From Geminocystis sp. GBBB08 (lineage in GTDB: Bacteria > Cyanobacteriota > Cyanobacteriia > Cyanobacteriales > Cyanobacteriaceae): DNA of 42,031 nt. The stretch is taken from positions 1 to 42,031 of the forward strand of contig NZ_VRZC01000013.1 of the NCBI RefSeq assembly GCF_016743215.1, read 5' to 3'. The notes under the pieces were generated by a model, which was not told the origin of the DNA, did no database searches, and saw only the letters and a list, made by a program, of their open reading frames with translations. Below, piece by piece: positions 10,333 to 19,687 of the stretch. Each line of letters begins with the position of its first letter. The stretch's first letter is position 1. The position numbers and the translations under genes are program-made.

Positions 10333-10362
10333 GGAATTAGGAATTAGGAATTAGGAATTAGG
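10333..10362 (+). repeat. Heptanucleotide tandem repeat (GGAATTA)x4 plus GG
   Basis: Direct reading gaggaattaggaattaggaattaggaattagg. Confidence 0.95.
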
Positions 10363-10600
10363 CATGATGAGATGAGAAATGAGTAATACTCACATCTTGC
10401 ACTCTTTACATAAAAACTAAGTAAAAGGTGGCCGGTAGTAGGTGTCAGGTTTGATGATTTTTGACTATTTTAAAGGTTGAGGCAACAATTAAGATTTTTT
10501 TGTTAGCTTAAACTCAGATCTTGCACCAGTACAATAATACCAATAAAATAAAACGGGAAAAATCAATTTTAGGAGTTTTAAAATCAATTCTGATTACTTT

Positions 10601-10633
10601 TCCCTCTTCCCTCTTCCCTCTTCCCTCTTCCCT
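10601..10633 (+). repeat. Heptanucleotide tandem repeat (TCCCTCT)x4 plus TCCCT
   Basis: Direct reading tccctcttccctcttccctcttccctcttccct. Confidence 0.95.
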
Positions 10634-10730
10634 ATCCTCATCGAGAAATGTAAATAAATGAATAAATAAAAAATTCAGACAGTGCATTTTGATACAATTA
10701 CTGGTATCAAAAAATTGGAATCAAAAAAAC

Positions 10731-11189
10731 ATGAATAAAACCGTTGCTGAAGTGATGACACCTACTGCTATTACTGTTACTCCAGAAATGCCTTTAAAAG
10801 AAGCGATCGCCATTTTAGTAGAAAATAAAATTAGTGGTTTACCTGTAATTGATGGAGAGGGAAAATTAGTAGGCATAATTTCTGAGAGTGATTTAATGTG
10901 GCAAGAAACAGGAGTTGAACCACCTCCTTATATTATGATTTTAGATAGTATTATCTATTTGCAAAATCTCGGACGATACGAAAAAGATATTCATAAAGCA
11001 TTAGGGCAAACTGTAGGTGATGTTATGAGTGAGAAACCTATTACCATAAAAGGTAATCAACCCGTTAAAAAAGCGGCTCAAATACTCCACGATAAACAAA
11101 TTCGTCGCCTTCCTGTTTTAAATGATCAAGATTTAGTCATTGGCATTATTACTCAAGGTGACATAATCCGTGCAATGGCTTCGGAATAA
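10731..11189 (+). CDS. Tandem CBS-domain protein
   Basis: VAEVMTPTAITVTPEMPLKEAIAILVENKISGLPVIDGEGKLVGIISESDL and second repeat VGDVMSEKPITIKGNQPVKKAAQILHDKQIRRLPVLN; start trimmed to MNKTVAEVM. Confidence 0.9.
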   Translation: MNKTVAEVMTPTAITVTPEMPLKEAIAILVENKISGLPVIDGEGKLVGIISESDLMWQETGVEPPPYIMILDSIIYLQNLGRYEKDIHKALGQTVGDVMSEKPITIKGNQPVKKAAQILHDKQIRRLPVLNDQDLVIGIITQGDIIRAMASE

Positions 11190-11266
11190 AATGCCGGAAA
11201 CTTTCCCTTAAATAATAATTACTTACCTCTTCCCTAGCCTCAGCAAAATACTTTTTGACGCACCCC

Positions 11267-13270
11267 CTAATTATTTACTGCTTCTTTGAAACGAATTTCA
11301 TCCCGTTGAGGATCACAGAAATGTACTTGTAATTTAATTTGTTCTCCTATTTTGGGAACACGATCGAAGCGATGAGCAAATTCTAACCCTAAATCTTCTA
11401 ATAAAATCAAGGCTAAATTATCATCTTCTCTTAACCAACGCAAGACTAAACCATGCCAAATTTCGTTACTATGTTTCTGTAAATATTGTAAACTCCAATA
11501 ACGATTCGTTTGTCTTTCTACTAAGACTGCCTCAGAAGAAGTGCTCATAACTTCAAAAATAATTTCTTGCATTTTATCCCGATGGAAAGGAAATTCATCT
11601 CCTCTTAAATGGGCTTTAATTTGAAAATGGGCAAGTAAGTCTGTATAACGGCGAATTGGTGAAGTTACTTGAGTATAAGTTTCTAAACCTAAACTAGCAT
11701 GACGGGCAGCGGATAACCCTGTCTCACTTTTGGGCATACAACGGCGTAAAGCACATGATCTTACAGGACCTGGAGGTAAAAGTATTAATTCTTCTTCTGG
11801 AGGTAATTCAGGTTGGGGTTGACTGCGAAATGCTACGGGTATATTGTGTTCTTGACAATACTTTCCAGCTACTTCACCAGCTAATATCATCATTTCTGCT
11901 ACTAATGAACGAGAAAAAGAAGGATCTAATAATTCGATGGTAACTTCATCATTATCTTTTACTTTAATCACCGCTTCTGGCATAGAAATCATAACAGATC
12001 CATTCTCTTTGCGCCACTGCGATCGCTTTTTTGCCGCTTCTGCTAACTGTTTTATTTCTGGTTCAGCTTGTATATTCAAATGCAACATTTCATCAACATC
12101 ATGATAGGTTAATCGATAAGTTGGTTTGATTAAGGTAGAGTGAATTTCATAGTCCATAACGCCGCCATTCTCATCCAGAGTAACCCCAAAACTTAATGAG
12201 GGGCAAATTTGACCTTGAATCAAACTCATTGGTCCTGTGGCTAATTCTGAGGGAAACATCGGAATCATCCCCGTAGGTAAATATAAACTGGTACTGCGTT
12301 TACGCGCCTCTAGGTCTAAAATATCGTCAGGGTTGATTAAACGAGTTGGATCTGCTATATGTATCCAATAACGTAATCTCCCATCTTCTAAAGTTTCCAC
12401 ACTTAAACCATCATCTATTTCTTCTGTACTTTCATCATCGATGGTATATACTTTTTGATGAATTAAGTCTAATCTATGATTAGTATCTTCTATCGTACCG
12501 TTATTAATTTGATCTAAAATAGAATGAGCCACTTCCGACACCTGTAGAGGAAAATAATTAGGATAAGAACTACGGCGTAAAAAGATATTTTCGTGTTTAT
12601 CCCATAGTTTTAAGTCTATCAGTAATTGCACTGCTCCATCACCACTTTTTTGTCTGCCGAGGGATTCTAATATTTCTTGTGCCTGTTTTGGTGGGTTGTC
12701 AGGTTGTAAAGCATATTTTTCCAAAAAATTAAGTTTCAGAAAATCGCCATCTTCCCATTTAACTATCTCCCCTTGTAAAACCTGATGAAGTCTAGCAATA
12801 AATCCTTCTTTTTCTTGTTTTTTCTGCGCTTCTATTTCGATTTGATGTTTAATTTCTTCTACTTGACTTGTTGATCGAGGTTCATAAATATCACCTTTTT
12901 TCTTAAAATAGATTTTATCATCGGAAAGAAGAATGTGTGTGGCATAACACATGGCAGGAGTTTCTTCTGAAAAAATCAAAGAAGCTAATTCTGATGGTGT
13001 CACAGGGGTAGAGTCTTCTACCAATAATTCCCATGCTATTTCCAAATTTGATTCATCTAAATAAGGCTTAACTTCTGCTTTAAATTGCCCTATTTCTGTG
13101 TATTTGAAAGATTGTCCTTTTATTTGATAATCAACTCTCTGAGGGCGAATTTTGTGGGGATTTCCCTTTTCATCTATGGCAATCCAGTCTTTTTTCCCTT
13201 CTGGCTTTTCTACTACTGCTAAACGGCGATCGCCATTTACTTTAAATTCTACTAAAGTTCCTTTTTCCAC
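11267..13270 (-). CDS. RNB-domain exoribonuclease (RNase II/R, VacB-like)
   Basis: TIDDESTEEIDDGLSVE, YWIHIADPTRLI, LYLPTGMIPMFP, SPIRRYTDLLAHFQIKAHL. Confidence 0.93.
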   Translation of the reverse strand: MEKGTLVEFKVNGDRRLAVVEKPEGKKDWIAIDEKGNPHKIRPQRVDYQIKGQSFKYTEIGQFKAEVKPYLDESNLEIAWELLVEDSTPVTPSELASLIFSEETPAMCYATHILLSDDKIYFKKKGDIYEPRSTSQVEEIKHQIEIEAQKKQEKEGFIARLHQVLQGEIVKWEDGDFLKLNFLEKYALQPDNPPKQAQEILESLGRQKSGDGAVQLLIDLKLWDKHENIFLRRSSYPNYFPLQVSEVAHSILDQINNGTIEDTNHRLDLIHQKVYTIDDESTEEIDDGLSVETLEDGRLRYWIHIADPTRLINPDDILDLEARKRSTSLYLPTGMIPMFPSELATGPMSLIQGQICPSLSFGVTLDENGGVMDYEIHSTLIKPTYRLTYHDVDEMLHLNIQAEPEIKQLAEAAKKRSQWRKENGSVMISMPEAVIKVKDNDEVTIELLDPSFSRSLVAEMMILAGEVAGKYCQEHNIPVAFRSQPQPELPPEEELILLPPGPVRSCALRRCMPKSETGLSAARHASLGLETYTQVTSPIRRYTDLLAHFQIKAHLRGDEFPFHRDKMQEIIFEVMSTSSEAVLVERQTNRYWSLQYLQKHSNEIWHGLVLRWLREDDNLALILLEDLGLEFAHRFDRVPKIGEQIKLQVHFCDPQRDEIRFKEAVNN

Positions 13271-13510
13271 CCTGAATCCTTAATATATAACTTGATCACT
13301 TTATTTAATGTACCTTATAATGATTATTATTTTAGCTTATTTTCTATTTTGGAGATGTCTAATAGGGATAGTATAAAAAACTCGATTACTTCGACTACGA
13401 GTAATAGTAACTAAATTTTTATAATGAGTTAAACCACTGCTATAGTTAGTTATTTTTCCTCATTAACTGTTGAGATGATTCTTTTGTTAAGATTTAAGCT
13501 AAAAAACTGA

Positions 13511-14677
13511 TTAATTAATTGATAATCGAGGTAGTTTTTCAGTAAAAATATTACTCAAATAATCTTGTCTTTCTTGAGGTGTTTCCGGTCCAAAATTCCA
13601 AAGACTTTCATAAAAGAAAAAAGCCATTCCACCAAAACCTTTTTCTCGGGTAGATTTTATTTGTTCATTAATTAAATTTAAATCAGTAGCTCTGCCTTTT
13701 AAACCTGATAAAATACCTATAGCAGAGGGGATATGATCTTTCGCTAATTGTAAATCTTTTTGTGCCAATTCACGGTTAAAAGAATCCATATTATTTCGGT
13801 AAATTTGGACTATTAATTCTTCTATTAAACCCTTTCTTTCCCATTGCCCCCAATCCATTAAAAATTCTTCTTTAGAAAATTCTTGAGGATTAGGAGAAAC
13901 GGATATTATCACTTTTTGATTAACATTTTTGATTAACTTAAATAATGTCCCCATATAACTGGTTATTTTATCTGATCGCCATTGTATCCATTCAGGATTT
14001 TTTGAGTCTAAAGGCGGTAATTTTCCCTGATGTTCTTGACCGTATAATCTTACAGTATAAGGATCATAACCTAATTCTGAAGGATAACCAAAATGATCAT
14101 CCACTTGAATGCCATCAATATCATATTTAGTCACTATTTCTAAGATTAAATCAGTGATAAAATTTTGTACTTGAGGATGTAACGGATTTAACCACACTCG
14201 TTGATGAATATTTCCTTCTAACCAAATTTTACTTCCATCTCGTCTTTGGGTTAACCATTCTGGGTGACGTTGGGCTAATAGTGAATCTGCTGGTGCCATA
14301 AAACCAAATTCAAACCATGGTATTACTGCCATCTTATGTTTATGACCTTCAGTGATAATTTCTCTTAATACATCTCGATTTTGTAAGCCTTCAGTAGGAT
14401 CAATTTTACTCCCAGTGATATTTTCCGCAACGATACTCGGATTTAAAGTAGGGCCCCAATTCCAAACTTTTGGATAAAGACTATTAAAATTGAATTCAGC
14501 TAAACTGGCGATGGCCTTTTTCGTATTTTCAGGAGAAAACAAGACATCACTATCAATATTCGTTAACCAAACTCCTCGAATTTCTTTTTTTACCGGTTGA
14601 GTATAAGCATATTGACTATAACTATAAATAAAAATAATAGTGAGAAAAAAAATAAGACATAACTTAATTAATTTCAT
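13511..14677 (-). CDS. GHL10/DUF187-family glycoside hydrolase-like secreted protein
   Basis: EIRGVWLTNIDSDVLF..., FNFNSLYPKVWNWG, VIPWFEFGF, YDIDGIQVDDHFGYP; N-terminal hydrophobic segment; start trimmed to MKLIKLCL. Confidence 0.85.
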   Translation of the reverse strand: MKLIKLCLIFFLTIIFIYSYSQYAYTQPVKKEIRGVWLTNIDSDVLFSPENTKKAIASLAEFNFNSLYPKVWNWGPTLNPSIVAENITGSKIDPTEGLQNRDVLREIITEGHKHKMAVIPWFEFGFMAPADSLLAQRHPEWLTQRRDGSKIWLEGNIHQRVWLNPLHPQVQNFITDLILEIVTKYDIDGIQVDDHFGYPSELGYDPYTVRLYGQEHQGKLPPLDSKNPEWIQWRSDKITSYMGTLFKLIKNVNQKVIISVSPNPQEFSKEEFLMDWGQWERKGLIEELIVQIYRNNMDSFNRELAQKDLQLAKDHIPSAIGILSGLKGRATDLNLINEQIKSTREKGFGGMAFFFYESLWNFGPETPQERQDYLSNIFTEKLPRLSIN

Positions 14678-14734
14678 AAAAGTAGGGTGGAGTGTGCATC
14701 GCAATTATCAAAAATTTTAGGAATAAAACCCTAA

Positions 14735-15622
14735 CTACAAACTTACTTGACCATTAATAGAGTATAAAGGTTGATGTAAACTTATTAGATGAGCTAAAGT
14801 CTTTTTAAGTTGCGTACGAGAGACAATCATATCAACGAAACCATGTTGTAACAAATATTCTGAAGTTTGGAAACCATCAGGTAATTTTTCTCTCAGAGTT
14901 TGCTCAATAACTCGTCTTCCTGCAAAGCCAATAGTTGCCTTTGGTTCGGCGATAATTAAATCTCCTAACATCGCAAAACTAGCTGTAACTCCGCCAGTAG
15001 TTGGATGCGTAAGCACAGGAATATATAACAATTTCTTTTCTCTATGACGCTCTAAAGCCCCAGAAATCTTCGCCATTTGCATTAAACTTAACATTCCTTC
15101 CTGCATTCTTGCACCCCCAGAAGCACAAATAATCACTACGGGGAAAGCTGTTTTTGTAGCATATTCAATCAATCTAGTGAGTCTTTCACCGACTACTGAT
15201 CCCATACTACCGCCCATAAAACGAAAATCTATAACCCCTAAAGCTATAGGTAAACCATCAATTAAACCTGTACCAGTTTGTACAGCATCGGTTAAAGGAG
15301 TTTTAGCGTGTAATTCTTTAAGGCGATCGCTATAACTTTTGCGATCATGAAAATGAAGTGGATCTGTGGGAATCAAATGATGATTTAGAGGTTGCCATGT
15401 TTTAGCATCAATTAACTGCTCAATTCTTTCATCACTAAAAATGCGCATATGGTAATTACATTCCAAACATACCATATTATTAGCTTGTAAATCTTTGGTA
15501 TAGGCTAAAACTCCGCATTCAGGACATTTAGTCCATAAACCATCAGCAATTTCTCTTTCTTGTTGGGGTTTTATTTCCGGCTCAGATTTTCTTAAATTAT
15601 CAAACCAATCTAATAATGACAT
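14735..15622 (-). CDS. accD: Acetyl-CoA carboxylase carboxyltransferase subunit beta
   Basis: Zinc motif CPECGVLAY...[44 protein letters not shown]; the longer ORF start at 15670 translates a heptamer repeat ([13 protein letters not shown]). Confidence 0.95.
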   Translation of the reverse strand: MSLLDWFDNLRKSEPEIKPQQEREIADGLWTKCPECGVLAYTKDLQANNMVCLECNYHMRIFSDERIEQLIDAKTWQPLNHHLIPTDPLHFHDRKSYSDRLKELHAKTPLTDAVQTGTGLIDGLPIALGVIDFRFMGGSMGSVVGERLTRLIEYATKTAFPVVIICASGGARMQEGMLSLMQMAKISGALERHREKKLLYIPVLTHPTTGGVTASFAMLGDLIIAEPKATIGFAGRRVIEQTLREKLPDGFQTSEYLLQHGFVDMIVSRTQLKKTLAHLISLHQPLYSINGQVSL

Positions 15623-15629
15623 TTTCTCA

Positions 15630-15663
15630 CAAAGGGCAAAGGGCAAAGGGCAAAGGGCAAAGG
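15630..15663 (-). repeat. Heptanucleotide tandem repeat (CAAAGGG on + strand), about 4.9 copies
   Basis: Direct reading caaagggcaaagggcaaagggcaaagggcaaagg, 7 bp upstream of the accD start. Confidence 0.95.
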
Positions 15664-15722
15664 TAATCAAGAATTATAGTATATATGTTATTCCTTATTT
15701 CCCGTTACCTATTCCCCACTTA

Positions 15723-15748
15723 ATTACTTATTACTTATTACTTATTAT
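15723..15748. repeat. Heptanucleotide tandem repeat (ATTACTT)x3 plus partial, just downstream of psbO
   Basis: attacttattacttattacttattat. Confidence 0.9.
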
Positions 15749-15753
15749 TTAAT

Positions 15754-16587
15754 TTAAACTTGTGGTTCTAAACGAGCATAGAATACACCACGAATTTTAA
15801 CTTCTTCTGGATCTTCTGCACCTAAGTCAGTGGAAGAAGGTTGCTCACTTTCAAATACCCCTGACACTTCCCCTGTCTCTTGATCTACTTTAGTAATTTG
15901 TAAAGAGATTTCACCTTGGTAAGAATCAGCATTTTTGATATTACTACGGGTATATTCTGTACTATCAGCACCTGCTGGTAAAGCTACGGCATTATCATAA
16001 CCTGAAGTTAAACCACGCCCTTTCGGATCTAAGAAAGATGCACCACGATAAGAAGGTACTTTAAATTTACCAACAAAGTCAGCTGAAGTATTAACAGAAG
16101 TGAAACCGGGTTCAGTTTGTGCCACTAATTTTTTGATGGTAAAGAAGAAAGGTACTTGATTCCCACCGGGTAACTGAACTGTAGCAATCTGAAAATCAAT
16201 ACCGTCTAGTTCTGTTAAAGTTAAGACACCATTTTCGTCAGTAGTAAGAGTACCTCTGATTTGTTCAAGGCTAGAAGTGTCTCTAGTTAAGAGTTTACCT
16301 TGTATATATTCTGCTTTTTGTCTTTTATTAATAGGTTCTTCTTTAACAAAATATTCTTGTGGTTCTAAACATAAATCGACGATTGACAAGGGTTGATCAA
16401 CAGAAATAGCAATAGTACCACGAGTAAACTCAGAAATTTCTGGACATTTGTTAGCTAACCCAGTATTAAGAATTTCATCATAGGTAATAGACTTAGGATC
16501 ATACGCCTTAGCAGCACCATCACTACAAGCACCTAAAAATCCTAAACATACAATTAGGAAAGCGACTAATAGGTTGCGAAACCTCAT
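15754..16587 (-). CDS. psbO: Photosystem II manganese-stabilizing protein
   Basis: LTYDEILNTGLANKCPEI-like region, GFTSVNTSADFVGKFKVPSYRGASFLDPKGRGLTSGYDNAVALPA. Confidence 0.96.
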   Translation of the reverse strand: MRFRNLLVAFLIVCLGFLGACSDGAAKAYDPKSITYDEILNTGLANKCPEISEFTRGTIAISVDQPLSIVDLCLEPQEYFVKEEPINKRQKAEYIQGKLLTRDTSSLEQIRGTLTTDENGVLTLTELDGIDFQIATVQLPGGNQVPFFFTIKKLVAQTEPGFTSVNTSADFVGKFKVPSYRGASFLDPKGRGLTSGYDNAVALPAGADSTEYTRSNIKNADSYQGEISLQITKVDQETGEVSGVFESEQPSSTDLGAEDPEEVKIRGVFYARLEPQV

Positions 16588-16955
16588 AATTTGACCTCTC
16601 TGTGTTAATCTCTTTTAAATTTTTAATCTTAAGTCGTACTTACTCCTAATTATGATTCCTAATTAATTGACTAGGATTGAAAAGAATAAGTATAGTTAGA
16701 TTTATCGTGATCTACTTTACCAAATTAAGAGTCTTTATTTACAAAAAATATTAATGATCCATTGACACAGAAGAATTTTTCAATAAAACACGCAAAAGGT
16801 TTAAATAACAAGGAAATATCAAGAAAAAAGTTTCAATATTCAACGATTAATTCTTTTTAAAATTTTATTAAGTAATTGTTACAAAAATTATTTTTTTTAT
16901 GGTCTTTTATATGGTAGAGCAATTATATATATGTGTTAATTGTAAGTATTATATT

Positions 16956-17669
16956 TTAGATTTCAGTGTTAAGATCAAAACCTTTACTCAATAAACAACC
17001 TAATATTTTAGCTTCTGTGGATTCTTGATCACATTGAGAAAGATTCCCGAAAGTATAAGTTTTATTTTTGATAGTTGCAAAACATTTTAAAATTTTCGTA
17101 GATATACTAAATTTTGTCTGGCATAAACTAATAGCATCCATATCTAAAAAATAACTATTATTAATTATGTTATTGCAATCATTTTTAGTAGTAGAATTAG
17201 TAAAAGCATTGCAAATATTTTGAGCCTTATCAAGAGCTATTTTATGTTCATATTGATAATCAAGTTTATTTTTATTAACATTTTTTCCCCTGTGTTTTAA
17301 ACAATCATAAATTTTATATTCATTAGTGCTGTTTCCGCATTTTAATAATTCTGAATCTGTATAAAATTTGTTACTAATACTTTGAAAACAGTTAATAGTT
17401 TGAGTAGAAATAAAAAATATATTTTCACATAAAAAAACTGCATTAAAATCTAAATAACTTGAATTATTAATTATCTCGTTACATTGCTGTCTTAAATCTG
17501 ATCTAGTATATTTTTGACAAATATTTTTAGCTATATTCAAGCCTAATTTTAAAAAATAATGGTTTAGTTGATTGAAGTTATTTATCCGATTATTTTGAGC
17601 GATAATAGCAGTTATATTAACATTAAGAAAAATCAAGGAGAACAATAGAGTAAATTTTCTAAATAACAT
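16956..17669 (-). CDS. Predicted secreted protein with two tandem six-cysteine modules, function unknown
   Basis: 237 aa, N-terminal signal-like segment, all 12 cysteines in two sets offset by exactly 102 residues. Confidence 0.8.
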   Translation of the reverse strand: MLFRKFTLLFSLIFLNVNITAIIAQNNRINNFNQLNHYFLKLGLNIAKNICQKYTRSDLRQQCNEIINNSSYLDFNAVFLCENIFFISTQTINCFQSISNKFYTDSELLKCGNSTNEYKIYDCLKHRGKNVNKNKLDYQYEHKIALDKAQNICNAFTNSTTKNDCNNIINNSYFLDMDAISLCQTKFSISTKILKCFATIKNKTYTFGNLSQCDQESTEAKILGCLLSKGFDLNTEI

Positions 17670-17728
17670 TTAAAATATCGGATAGTATCTATTATTTTAC
17701 TAATTTTTAATTCCTTCTTTATTCTAAA

Positions 17729-18946
17729 TTAAGCACTTCTTAAAGCTACAATAGGATCTAATTTTGCAGCCCGTTGGGCGGGTAAAACGCCGAATAATAA
17801 TCCAATTCCTCCTGAAACTCCAACGGCTAAACCAATAGTTCCCATAGAGATATTCGTAGGCAAAGGAGATACTAAACCAACAATAGTTAAACCACCAATA
17901 CCGATGGCAGTGCCAACTAAACCACCAACGGCGGAAATAATAATCGCTTCAATTAAAAATTGTGATAATATGTTATTTTCTGTAGCTCCGATGGCCTTTC
18001 TTAAGCCAATTTCTTGAGTTCTTTCACTCACCGACACTAACATGATATTCATTACCCCAATACCACCTACTATTAAAGAAATCGCAGCGATCGCACCTAA
18101 CATCATGGTTAATCCTCCTGTAACAGTACCAACAATACTGAGAATATCTTTTTGAGTTTCCACCCGAAAATCATCTTCTCCGACAATTTTGTGCCTTAAA
18201 CGTAATAAATTTTCAATTTGAAATCTAGCCGCCGTTATATCTTCAGCATCTTTAGCAGTAACATTAATTAAACTTAATTCTAATCCGTATTGAGAAGTTT
18301 TGCCGACAATTTGGTTAGCCATAGTGGTTAGGGGAATATATAAAGTTTCGTCCTGATTTGTGCCTAAAAACGAGCCTTTTGACTCCATAATACCAATTAC
18401 TTCAAAAGAAACGTTTTTGATCCTTAAACGCTTTCCGATGGGGTTTTGTCGAGGAAAAAAATCTTCAGCAATTTGTGAGCCTAATACTACTACTTTCTTA
18501 TTACGAACAAGATCCGACTCATCAATAAATCTCCCTTGAGCGACATCAAAACTGCGAACTTGTAAAAATAAGGGAGTTGTACCCATAATTGAAGCATTAT
18601 TATTTTTATTACCATAGGTGACAAGTAAACGAGAATTAATTTGCGGTGCAACACCTACAATACTTGGTACTTGGTTGGCAATGGCTTCAGCATCAGCTAA
18701 GACAAGGGTTTTAGGAGTGTCAAAAGTAGTGCGTCGAGATTCTCGGCTACCGGGTACAACAAATAACACATTAGCACCTAAAGACTCAAATTGATCCGCC
18801 GCTAATTTTTGTGTTGCTTGTCCAATACCTATCATAGAAATCACAGAAGCATTACCTATAATAATTCCTAACATAGTCAAACTACTACGCATTTTATTTG
18901 CCAGTAAAGTAGTAATCGCCATCTTGATGCTATCAGTAATTTTCAT
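17729..18946 (-). CDS. MacB-like ABC transporter permease (FtsX domain)
   Basis: MKITDSIKMAITTLLANKMRSSLTMLGIIIGNASVISMIGIG; GGIGVMNIMLVSVSERTQEIGLRKAIGA; start trimmed. Confidence 0.92.
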   Translation of the reverse strand: MKITDSIKMAITTLLANKMRSSLTMLGIIIGNASVISMIGIGQATQKLAADQFESLGANVLFVVPGSRESRRTTFDTPKTLVLADAEAIANQVPSIVGVAPQINSRLLVTYGNKNNNASIMGTTPLFLQVRSFDVAQGRFIDESDLVRNKKVVVLGSQIAEDFFPRQNPIGKRLRIKNVSFEVIGIMESKGSFLGTNQDETLYIPLTTMANQIVGKTSQYGLELSLINVTAKDAEDITAARFQIENLLRLRHKIVGEDDFRVETQKDILSIVGTVTGGLTMMLGAIAAISLIVGGIGVMNIMLVSVSERTQEIGLRKAIGATENNILSQFLIEAIIISAVGGLVGTAIGIGGLTIVGLVSPLPTNISMGTIGLAVGVSGGIGLLFGVLPAQRAAKLDPIVALRSA

Positions 18947-19124
18947 GGTAGAGGAATAATCAATTATGAACTCTAATGAAATCTTAACCAAAAATTGTGA
19001 TAGTTTCCTGAGATTAATATATAATTTTGAAAATGGCAATGGGATATTTCCCGATAACAAATCATAAAATTCTGTTATAAGCTATTAGTAGGGATAAAAA
19101 AATATTCAAAGGAATATCTAAAAT

Positions 19125-19349
19125 ATGACTAATATACAAGAGAAAATTCAAGAAGAACTAAAAGAAGCTAGGGAGGTTTGTGATGTGAGTGGAAAAGATT
19201 CTCCTGAATGTGCAGCCGCCTGGGATGCGGTGGAAGAATTACAAGCAGAAGCCTCTCATCAGAAAAACAATGAGCCTCAGAAGACATCTTTAGAGCAATA
19301 TTGTGATGCTAACCCTGATGCGGCGGAGTGTCGTCTTTACGAAGATTAA
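19125..19349 (+). CDS. cp12: Calvin cycle regulator CP12
   Basis: AREVCDVSGKDSPECAAAWDAVEELQAEASHQ...SLEQYCDANPDAAECRLYED, both Cys pairs. Confidence 0.96.
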   Translation: MTNIQEKIQEELKEAREVCDVSGKDSPECAAAWDAVEELQAEASHQKNNEPQKTSLEQYCDANPDAAECRLYED

Positions 19350-19382
19350 ATAGTTGGCAATCTTCATCATCAAAATTTTGTG

Positions 19383-19407
19383 GGTGGGCTTTCCCACCTT
19401 TTTTTTT
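19383..19407 (+). terminator. Intrinsic terminator downstream of cp12
   Basis: GGTGGG-CTTT-CCCACC perfect stem followed by nine Ts. Confidence 0.9.
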
Positions 19408-19450
19408 GCTCTCAATATTTTGACGACTTTGAGTTAGCCTTTTGATCTTT

Positions 19451-19557
19451 ATATAGCAATAAACGAGTTAGTTAAGACATTCTCGAAATCTATAGTTGTC
19501 ATTCCGAGCATAGAGAGGAATCTCAAAACGTTCTAATCAACTCGTTATCTGCTATAT
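19451..19557. repeat. 107-bp inverted-repeat (MITE-like/hairpin) element
   Basis: Perfect 8-bp ends ATATAGCA/TGCTATAT with imperfect complementarity continuing inward and a nested ATTCC/GGAAT hairpin. Confidence 0.75.
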
Positions 19558-19687
19558 TTAGTTTTCTTTGACCAATATGCAGAATATATTATATAATCTT
19601 TTTGCTAAAAAATATCATAATTAGTGCAATTAATTCTCAATACTGGTAAAATAAATTTCAGATAAAATTTTTCAAAACCAAGAGTCC

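Noticed and set aside
10689-10730. Upstream start for the CBS protein (MIQLLVSKNWNQKN)
   Set aside because: The CBS domain begins right after the internal ATG at 10731; the extension has no domain support.
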